Both the position numbers and the translations under genes were made by a program. The notes under the pieces are model-generated. The model did not search any database. It was not told the DNA's origin and saw nothing but the letters and a program-made list of their open reading frames with translations. 64,000 nt of DNA from Heligmosomoides polygyrus polygyrus (lineage: Eukaryota; Nematoda; Chromadorea; Rhabditida; Heligmosomidae). Positions 12,701 to 24,044 of this stretch are shown one piece after another. Within the stretch, counting starts at the first letter, position 1. Every line of letters begins with the position of its first letter. The stretch covers positions 85,185,960 through 85,249,959 of the forward strand of contig OX377206.1 in the NCBI GenBank assembly GCA_947396885.1, in the 5' to 3' direction.

Positions 12701-15700
12701 AGACTGCTCGTAGCTACGGATACCGGGCAGCCAGGTCAGGAACGATCAACGAGAGAATTACGTTCCACACAGCGATAGACTGTCATCTTGTGCAGCTTCA
12801 GCAGACGAGCGATGTTGGGAACAGAAAGTCCTGCCCTTCTCGGATCCAAGATTACGCCTCTTTGACAACAAGACTTTACCATTTCTGGTAGAAGCAGTGT
12901 GGAGGTGCAAAAAACACTATATACGGTTAACATGACACGTAGAATCCGAAGAAACAATGGAAACATAAAAACGTTCACAAACAAATACAAAAAATGACGC
13001 GCGAAAAAGTGACCATATTTATGGCGCACCCTGTAATTTGCGTGTGTCGACATTGCCCACATCCTAAACATCTACCACTTGCAACACAACAACAGCCTGC
13101 GCTGGGTCTCTGCCCGCTTCGGAGGCCGTTCAAATTTATGGTGAAACCCTTGGATGGAAATAAAGGTGAAACTTTTTGCCAATTTGTTGCAAAAAAGTCA
13201 GCTTTAAAAACAATTCTAAAAAACGTTATGAAGAGAGTAGAGCGGGTAGAAGTGAAGCAGTAGACCTAATGAAAGTAGACTTTAGATCTCAAGGATTCGC
13301 ATCTATTAAAATGTATTGTAGAAATCTAATCTATTCTGGGTCTTTTTACCCCCGCACCATGCCCGCGAATGTCGTCGCAGCTGCGGCAGAGAATATCGCG
13401 CTGACGGCTGCTGAACACGGCTGGTCGTAAGGTCTTGCCGCATTTCGGCATAGGTCGCCGCAAGTAGGGATGACAGATCGTAAGTCCCCACCCGCTATAT
13501 TAGGTCCAGCAACGATTACCCCGAATTTCAACTCGAAATTGTTGAGGGCGACCAGTACTAACCTTCTCCTTTTATTTATTTATTTATTTATTTATTTAGA
13601 CGGGCAAATAGGTACAATTACACGCAGTGAAATACAAAACATTCAACAACAAGAAAAAGTTGTAAGTTTATCGGCGATGGGTGAGGAGGTGGTGGAGGAT
13701 CGCGTATTTCCTTTAGTCGTAAATATTTCCATACACAGCCACCAGTACTGAATCCTTTAAGAGAATTATGGCAAGAAAAAAGGGCCCAAATTGGGTCGGA
13801 GGGGGGCCACCTTGTATTCAGTGATTTTCCTCCTTCGTGAAAAGGCACATGAATGTCAAATTACACCAGAAATAGCCTAAGCAGTTCACTAATGAGGTAT
13901 AATACACCAGTGTTGAACAATATTTTTAATTTGGTGCAGCACAAAGTGCGGTATGGGGCTGCTCTACTGCTCTACATGGCGAGCCCCCAGACCCAATTTG
14001 CGCGGATGCTATGCTATGTGAAATAGCGAAGTGCCGAAAAGAGTACGTGCTTACTCCATTCCCTCCCTCAGTCCCCGTACTTCCTGTCCCCAGGCAGCGC
14101 AACATGACATTTGAAGAAAAGGATGCCAAGATCAACGTAACACTCAGCAGCGTGCTAAATGTATTCAACGTATTTACCACACTATTTCACAGTGGAGCGC
14201 GAAAATGTATGACTTAGCAACATGCCCGCCCGCGAAATTCGTTCTAAAAGTGCTTATATCCAGGGATGTGTTTAATTTTTTCGATAAAAGCAGAACACGG
14301 AACGGAAGAGCTCAAAAATGGGCGGAAACCGGAATACGAAACGGAAATTACTCAAAGCTCACCTAATTTTTCATAAATATATATCCATTATGGTAGTAAA
14401 GACTAAGTTGCCACTCATGGGAGACATGTTGGGTAGGTGCACTGATTGGCCGCCGCAATTATGGTCAGTGCTCCGGCGCGTTCCCACACCACTGCTGCAC
14501 GCTCCTGCCCACGAAAAATTTTAAGGAACTAACAAGAACAAGTAGTCGTGTGGGAAGGCGCAGCACTCCAAGGTGTTACCAGGAGTATGTCTGATCGGGT
14601 AAAATGATTAGCATTGCAGGAATCTGCACGCTTCCATTACTAGAAAAACATATGCCATCCTTACGAAGTCAGTGATACGTTCCGAGTTAGGGTCTCCGAA
14701 AGCTCACTGCGGAATCGTGCAGCCACACAAGGCAACAAACCCTCCAAACATTGAATATGCAGAAAAAATGCGGAAGTATCGGAAATCAATGAATCGAACA
14801 CCTGACTTTGTGCCCACGAAGCAGTATTTTTGCTTTTTTCTTGCTTTTTAGATGTTAGGAAGGTATTATTGACCTGTGCAACTGTGCGATTCCATAGTAC
14901 GTTTCAGGGCCTCTAACTAGAGAGGTTCAAGATCTTCTCAAAAGTGAAAAGCTCGAATTCTCGAATTTCTGGAATTCTGGAATTCTTGCTGAGGCGTTCA
15001 CTTTCTCCGTTCAGACATACGCCTGAAACCCTTCCTTGGTCAGTATGACCGTTTAAATTTTCATGCACGTTCCATTCTTTAACTGATTAATAGGAGTTCG
15101 AGTGATCCACAATCGTTTTCTGTTTAGGAGCGCCAGTTGATAATGACATTTTCGTGCTGGCACACCACAGTGAGTTCCATCCTTCCATATCCTGCTACTT
15201 TTTTTCGAAATTTGCTGCGTAAACAGCATGACGGTATTGATTAGGAAGAATCTTTAAGGAAATCATAGGAAATCCATAAGACAGGTGGAATTCCCTTATC
15301 GTACCCGGCCCATGATGACTCACCCTCCAGAGGAACTCTATTACGATTTGAGACAAAGTGAGCAGTAGCGGATATTTTCAACGGCGCCTTTTATACTCCC
15401 GCCGCTGCGCGATTGCAGTTAGAAATGATGAGCGTCAGCGACGCACGACTAAGAGCTTCTGCTCACTATGGTCCGTGCACCATGACGGATAGCGGAGAAG
15501 GCGGTCCATGAGTCAATGGAGGAACAGACCAGAAAGGATTCGTCTGGCTAATCAGCGGAGCGCATCTTGCCAATGGTAGTGGTAGGATTTCTGTGGAGAG
15601 CCTCTCTTAAGGTTGGGGTCGAAGTCGCCCGCTCAACATACGGTTGAAACTGGTGAGTGTGGTATTAAGTCAAATCGCCTGCAATGCAAATCGCACTAAA

Positions 15701-18700
15701 CAACACTTTATTTTGCAACCTGTGCGGGTTCAAATGTAAAACTGTTGGAAGGTTCTCATTGTCGAGAATCACTCAGAATTCTCTATCATATGGTCATTCC
15801 GGGATCATCGTGCACAAAACATGTCTTTAGCGTTGTAGGTGAAACTTCGAGAATGTCTACAGATCTCCATTCCCTTCCTAGGTTACGCAAGTACGGGTGA
15901 CTAATGTCATGGTCACCGACTCCGCCCAAACTCCAGCGTAATAAGCAAAACGGATGCAAGATTCGTGATCAGCACCCCAAACAACTCCCCTAGGCGAAGT
16001 TCGGGCAAAATAATTCATCTCGGTGGTGAAATCTCCTACTCCACACCGAGTCCGCCGTAGCTAATCGCGCCGCGGCGCGATTCGCCGAATGCCGTAACCC
16101 GAAATTCCGTCAAATGTGGTGTTTTGAGGCGGCGAAGTATGAAAGCGATGCGGTGCCGCCGGGCGGTGCGAAAAATCGACAACTATGTCAACCATCACGC
16201 CGAGCCGCGCGGCGGCGCGAGTATAAAGGCACCCCCAGAGTTCTCCGGCCAGCGGCGGACGGCGAAATCGATAAAGACCCCCACAGAGTTCTGCGGCAAC
16301 GCCGCTCGCCGCTATGGTTAAGGATAGGGCAGGGACGCCGCCGGCGGCGAGCTCTGCGTCTCTGCCCTATGGTTGAGCATAGGGCCGCGGCGCTGCCGCA
16401 GAACTCTGTGGGGGCCTTAAGTCACGCCGCTCAACGGCGGCTGCCGGCCGGCCAGCGGCGCCGCTCAGCGGCGACGGCGAGGTACTGTAGTCTTTCTAGT
16501 CGGGACCAACTGCTGCTTAATCCCGATCCCCGCCGCGAAAGGGCAGAGCGCAGACAGACTCTCCCGGCGCCGCTCCAGCGGCGCCGTCTCGAGTGATTCG
16601 AATCATTTTCGGCGGTGCCGCTCCAGCGGCGCCGCTGAACGGCGCCGCTGGCGGCGAGCTCTGCGTCCCTGCCCTATGATGAAGGATAGGGCAGCGGCAA
16701 CGCCACAGAAGTCTGGGGGCCTTAAGGCCTTCTTTAGGCCCATGTTATACTTCGGCGACGCGTGCCGACGCTGCGACACGTCACCGACAGCCCGTCACCG
16801 ACGTCGCTGGCGTCGTCGCCAGAGACGTCGCCGACGTCGTCGATAGATTCTGTGGCGACGTCGGCGACGTCGTCAACAGAAGAGCATCGGAGCGCGTTTT
16901 CAATGTCATCATTTGGTAACCAGTCTGCCCATAGAATGGCTAGGTGATCACATTTGCCTCGAATTTGCTTAAATTGTGTGCTTTTCTTAATATGCTTCTA
17001 GACTTAATGATGATTTTCATTTTGTATGAACGGTAGCCTGCTCGACCATAGTTAATCTGGCAAATTTTCTCTTACTAACCACATTTGCCTTTAAAAGGAA
17101 GTGTGATCTAAAGCAGTTTTTCAAAACTGAAGATGCGTGAGATGTCGGATGAGAAGGTATGCGCCATTGGCCAACAGCCCCAACCTGACTACAAATTGAT
17201 GGTAAACAAAATATAATAATAATAGAAGTACCGTGCAGTGTTGAGCATTTAACGACTATTAATTTACCAATTTAACGATTTTACCAGCATTTTCGTTAAA
17301 TTTCTTTATTGGAGTTTAGCAAAGGCCTTTTTCGTTGAATCGCATTTAAATTAAATTTACGCGGAAATTTCGAAATTCAAAGGAAAAGTTAACTCTTAAT
17401 TAATATGAATTGTATCTCGAAAGAGCTCTTCGTAGAGGTTTGCAGTATCATTTCAGAAAGCGAGGAAACACTACTTATTTTCTACACAGTTTTATTTTGT
17501 TTTACTTGCTGTGCAAGAAAGCGAAAACGCCTAGAAAATGCGAAAAGAACGGGTGAGAAAGACAGAAAAGCGAAGAAAGGTGACAAAGTGAAGGGAAGGT
17601 AAGGTCTAGGTTCCTACTCCCTCCCAAACACTCAGTGTTCTAGCGAATGGCACTACTGATTGACACAAGACGGTCGTCTTTTGTACCTCTCGATTTCGTA
17701 ATTCGATGTCCGGTGGGGATGATGGCAGTGCCGGGAACGAAGAACCAACCCACAATCAAAACACTCCATCGGAACGCATTTTCTGCCACCCTTGGATGAC
17801 GTCGCCAAAGACGTCGTCGGCCCGTCAGTGGCGACGTCGGCGACGGAAGTATAACACCCCTGCGGAGCTCTCGGCGACGCCGCCGCGACGCTGTGTTGTG
17901 CGGGCTGCTACGCGCTGCGTACTTGTAGGGGCGCACTGCGTAGCAGCCCCTACAACACAGCGTCGCCGACGTCGGCGACGTGTCGCCGAAGTATAACATA
18001 GGCCTTAGTAGTGCACGCGACGCACGACGCGATGCATGCGTAGTGGCCAATTTGATCGAGCGACGCGATTGATCAATTCGGTCACTACACATGGCATTTC
18101 GTCTCGTGTCGCGTTCACACTAAACAAGGCCTAAAAGGCGCCTCAGGTCCCGTTTATACTTCGACGCCGAGCGACGCGACGCCACCTGTAGTGGCCATAT
18201 CGATTGAGCGACGCGATCGATCAATTTGGCCACTTTACATGTCGTCGCGTCGGGGCTTTAGACACTACCAGGACGACTCGTGAGACACACCGCTTGTGGC
18301 TATTATACTTATCGATCACTTAACAAACAGATGCAAAGCCTGGAGGATCGTACCTCTATTCCGCGAAACTGGATCTGACATGGACCGTCCAAGAAGTGGC
18401 CGACCACCAACTGCCAAAAAGATAGACGAGGAAGACAGCAAATAAAGTCGGAGTAAGCAAGTGGTTGGCAAAACATAGTACGTAGAAAGCTGAAGTGTAG
18501 ACTATAGACTGCAGAAATGCCACGCTCTGTCGGAGAAAAATACACCAACGTAAGCTGAAAGTTGTCAGAGGCTGCTGCGTTGCGCCACCGGGGGACGTCA
18601 CTTTGCCTTCGTTCTCTTCGATAAAAAACTTTTCACCATCGAGGAAGCCTACAATCGTCAAAACGATTGAGTGGTAGCACTTGATCTCAGCAATGCCAGT

Positions 18701-21700
18701 AGGAGTGTTGGACTTGCTACGAGGAAGGCTCACCCAGCCAAAATCATGGTGTGCGCCTTCATCACGAGTGACGGAAAGGCGCCGTTGATCTTCATGGATT
18801 CAGGGGTCGAGATCAGCACGCAAATCTGCCTCGAGAATTTTCTCAAGTAGCAACTCTTTAAACGACTTAATTCTCATTTTAAAAAAGAACCGTACGTGTT
18901 CCAACAAGACGAAACACTTGCTCACAAGGCTAGAGTTGTGCAGAAGTGGTTTCGAAACAATTGGATCGACTTTGTTGCGGCAGAAGATTGGCCACCAAGC
19001 TCTCCTGATCTCAACTTTTTGAACGAATCCGTCTGAGCGGTTTTGGAGGAGGGAGCATGCTCTACCAGACACAACAGTTTGGCTTCTCCCAAAGTGGCAC
19101 TCGTCAGAGCCTGGGATGAAATTGATAACGACTACATACGGCGAACCGTCTATGCGTTTCCTAAACGTCTTCGGAACTGTTGTGAATACCCAACCAGGGT
19201 TTACATCTACATATATTATGTATTAGTGTAATATAATATATGGGACATCTTGGCTTGAATGATAAGACTTAAGATGCTTAGCTAAGCAATATAAGATAAG
19301 CACCATTGAATATCATCCACAGGCATAACCTAGCGATACCGTAAGTAGGCACTCATGAACGTAATCTCCCGCGGTGCTCGAGTGCGGCATCGTCTTTTAG
19401 GTTTACACTTGTGATACCGATTGCGACCAGAATGTCGCCATATCGCGGCTACACCCACTGAAATTGTGTATATATATACGATGCGTGAACCACTGTTGTG
19501 GGTTCTACTATAAAATCGTGAGAATAAACCTTTGTTCCACTGAATAGTAAAGCCACCCCATTGGTAATCCACCAAAGGCATTCGGCATTCTGCATTCGTC
19601 AGAAAGGCGATCAGCTTGAACACTTTCAAACTCGATGTGCTTTATGTAGTGTCACTAATTCATCAATAGGATTTTGTGAATTGAAGTTGTTTCCTAAAAG
19701 TTATAAGCCCAATTGAGGCGGTCAGTGTTTTGCGCTCACCCTCAGATATTTTTTACTTCACTGCAGTACCACAAAAGGTACTCGGCTGTCCCACTTGAGC
19801 AAGTGTGGTACATGTCACGCGACGACGAATAAGCGACGAAGTGTGGTATAAAGAAATGGCAACTGCCTGAAAGCTCTTAGGCATACGCTATACTTGACGG
19901 CGTCGTAGGAGGTGTTATATTCCCGTCGCCGACAGTGTGGACGACAGCTTGTCGCTGGCCCTTTAGCCGCGGAGGGCGGCGGCTATCTCTCGCGTGCACT
20001 CCCTAGCTCGTCATGCCGTAGCTCTCGCGCTGTCGGCAACAGATTGTCGACGAGGAGTCGCAGCGTCGCCGAAGTGTAACCTATGCCTTACTGAATACGC
20101 ATTTGGAAGCACAAAGTGGAATGCGTGGCTACGTGGAAGGTGGTAAATACCAAGTAAAGAATGATATTTGCTCGGGAACCGAACACCTATCTACGAAGCA
20201 GTTTCACCTAAAAAAGATACTGTCGTACCTCCGAGGGTACGGTTGCTGGCTCTGGATTAAGCTCACGACCAGGCAGAAGTGTTGGGTTGGGCTCACTTCC
20301 CTACTATAATCCATGCTCCTAACGGTGCACACGGAGGCGTAACCGGCGGATACACCATCATCGGGAGAGGTCATCGCCAGCCCAACCGTCTTCCACTCTT
20401 TTATCTGAATTTAGACACGCAGAGGTGTATGGGTGTGCATATAAGGCCTATGGTGTACTCCCGTCCACAGCAGCAACACGCTACTGCACAGCGACGACGA
20501 TGCCTCGCGAAGACGGTCGAAACAAGTGCAAAAATAGTTCACGACGGGCGCTTCCCCCTCTGCGACCGTCGCTCGTCACTATGCACTTCACGGTAGCGAC
20601 GGTTGTAGCGCGGGACTATATTCCTCTTCCTCCTAAGCCTATGGTATACTCCCACGTCGCTCCGGTAACGGGCTTTAGGCAGCTGGCAATGATGCACTTT
20701 CTCTACAATGGCGGACGGCGCAGTGGGTGTCGCAGTTGTCAGCTTCGCGCCGTCGCTCCCGCGACGCGTCGTAGAGGGGTGTTATTTCTCCGAGTTTCGG
20801 GAGCGCGGGCTGCTACGAAACTGCGTAGCAACCCGTGTAACACTGTCGCCGACGTCGCCGACAACACCGTCGCCAAAGTTTAACATAGGCCATAGGCATA
20901 ACACCCCTCTGCGACGTGCGATGCATCGTGGGAGCGACGGCGCGACAACTCACAACCGCGGCAAGCACTGCGCCATCCGCCAGCGAAGGCGCACCATGGA
21001 CAGTTGCCCCGAGCCCGTCGCCGGCGCGAACCGGGGTGTACCGTAGGACTAAAGGCCTTCGCACACTTTCGCCGCCACGCGGCGCGGCACCACGATTGCA
21101 ATAGATATCGATTTGCCTCGCGAGGCGATTCTGCGTCTCTGCCCCATGCTTAAAGATAGGGCTGCCGCGTGGCGGCGAAAGTGTGCGAAGGCCTAAGCCC
21201 TACTTTATACTTGCGGCACCACGATCGCCACAGATATCGACTTCTCACGCCGCCCGGTCGATATCTATCCCGACCATCGTGCCGCGCCGCGCAGCGGCGC
21301 AAGTGTAAACTAGGGCTAAAGGCCCCCACAGAGTTCTGCGGCAACGCCGCTCGCCGCAATGGTTAAGGATAGGGCAGGGACGCCGCCGGCGGCGAGCCCT
21401 GCGTCTCTGCCCTATGGTTAAGCATAGGGCCGCGGCGCTGCCGCAGAACTCTGTGGGGCCTAAGAAATTCACAGGAAAAATAGTCGTTTTGGAAGCCAAA
21501 GGCCTCCTAGGAAAGAGATTGGATTTAGAACGCATCTTCTATTGATTGATATCGATTTTGTGTGCTTGTTAACTGTATTCTGTTCAGGACTTCCGGCTTA
21601 TGCAGTACCTATGCAGCCACGCCGTCACGGTAACTTCCACCTCTAATCTTTCTCAATTTTTGCACATACAGCTTGGCTGTTCTCTGTAGAAAGAATATTC

Positions 21701-23985
21701 AAGAAATTCACAGAAAGCATTCATATTCAAGTCATTTTGGAAGCCACTTACCTCCTAGAAGAGCGACTGGATTTAGACATAATCCTCAATTGATTGATAT
21801 TGATTTCGTGTGCTTGTCGACTCTATACTGTTTAGGAGCTCCGATTAATGTTGCCGCCGCGGAACCGCCGGCCCACGGTAAGCCTCACACTTAATCTTTC
21901 TCGATTTTTTTTGCGCAGATATATAGCTTGACTGTTCTCAGTAGACAGATTTTTTAAAAGAAATCCTGGGAAGAAATGGTCATTTTGGAAGCCACAGGTC
22001 TGTAAGTAATGAAAGCAGCTAGAGTTGGGCGACATCGCCGCAAGTCAACTTGCTTAGCAGTACCGTTAATATTATACTTATGAATTGTATCAATCCACAA
22101 AATTCAGTCGAACTTGGTGTTGAATTTGTTAAGCGTATTGATTCATGAGATTAAAAGTTAGTGAAAGCCTTCGCATCCAACGTTCAACCTTATTGGACAT
22201 TTTAATCTTCATGCACGTTCCACTCCTTAATTTGTTGATAGTGAATCCGAGTGCATAACGTTAGTTTTCTATTTAGGAGCTTTATGGTACTATCGCACCA
22301 AAGTGAGTCGCATCTCTAATTTTTGCAGAATTATTCTTCACAGACATCTTGACGATTCTCTTTAGGAAATATCTTTTAGTAATTCTGGAAAATTAGGTAT
22401 GCAGAAAGGCCCAGTTCCGGCTAGATTTACACGTCAGCGTCAGAGAACACTTCATTCCCTGAATTTTGCTGGCTCTAGCGAATTTTTGATGGCAGCTAGG
22501 CCAGCAGGATGACATCGGCAAGAGGCCCTGGCTACCATGTCGGGTTCCTCTCGGCTCAGACTCTGGTGGGAATTCTCTACCGGGTTGCCTGCATCTGGTC
22601 CTTGATGGTGATCGTTCCGGAGGCTTTGGCACCGATCTTGAACAAAGAAGCAACCGATTTCGTACCGCACTGGCACAGCACTTGGCCTTCACTAGAGAGC
22701 GTTGTGAAAGGGGACTACTCTTCCTTGACTTCTCAGATTCCCTTCTGGTCCACAAGCTGAAGACAATATTGAGTACTTTGCAGTACGAGATATGACAGCC
22801 AATAGACTGAAGGGCGGGGCCAAGCCAGACCTGTTTTTTATGGACTCGCGCCAAAAACCCCACCCACAGCCGTCGCTATTGATTGACTCGGCGCGTACGC
22901 CGCTGTAATCAATTAGACGGGATATCCAAAGGGACGACTCCGACGATGAAAATAACGCCATCGATGGAACATAAGGCAAAACAACTTTACACAACACAAA
23001 TAGCATCACGCCACGCGCAAAAGCTTTTAGTACCTATCAGTTTAACGACGTCGTTTCTTAGGAAAGGCGTCAACCCAAAAATGGAGTCGTACTTGTGATT
23101 AGAATGCTAGGGAAAGCGAGGTTGAGGAGAATACACAGATCCAGACTTAAGCATGATGGTGATAATGTTATGGAGACCTTTCATGAGGAAGTTGTTTCGC
23201 TGCTAAGCAACCTAGTATTCAAAGTGAAATATCGTTTCAATTTTCATGCTCATTCCTTAATTGACTGATAGAGAGTTCACTGTTTGTCAAACGTAGTTTC
23301 TTTAGGAGCGGGCATGAATGTCGTCGCGGGACCCCCACTCCGCAATAAGTTCCATCTGTAGTCTTTGCTGAAGTCTTCTTAGCTCGACAGTTCTGTCTAG
23401 AAAGAATCCTTAAGAAACTCATAGGAAAAAATAGGCTTAGGATGATGTTGTGATACTATTACACCGACATCCTTCTGTTACCTTTGACGAAGTCTTTTCC
23501 ACATGGGAAGAAATAGGTTTCATAGGAAAGATGCTGGATTTAGACTCAATCCTCAATTGATTGATATTGATTTCGTGTGCTTGTCAGCTGTATTCTCTTT
23601 AGGAGCTCCAGCTAATGCTATCGCTGCACAGCCAGCCGGATACGGTACGTCCCACCTTTAGTCTTTCTCAATTTTTCTGCACAGATAGCTTGACTGCTCT
23701 CAGAAATCTTCTTAACGGGCATCTTAACCCCTTTGGAAAGCGTATTTAAGGAACTCTGGAAAAAATTGGTGTGCGGGAAAGCACAGTTCTCTCAGGAACA
23801 CGGCTGGATTTTTTATCAGCGCCAGATAACAATTCGTTTGACAGCATCTAGTTAGTTGTCAGGAAACCATCTGTCCAGAAAATTTAGTAGACCGTGATCT
23901 TAAATTGGTTAAGATCGTTAATAAGGGATCAGGTTAGGTCAAGAAATCAGTGAATTGTTTCGCTTTCAGTCAAATAAATAAATAA

Positions 23986-24044
<59 letters not shown>

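Noticed and set aside
17706..17996. Second start exon for the acidic gene (MSGGDDGSAGNEE...)
   Set aside because: No splice acceptor close upstream and no donor before the GACGTCG hairpin; probably chance.
22393..22863. 156-codon minus-strand ORF between mini-exon cassettes
   Set aside because: No recognisable domain. It interrupts the cassette array as an insertion-like block, and competing frames are open on both strands.
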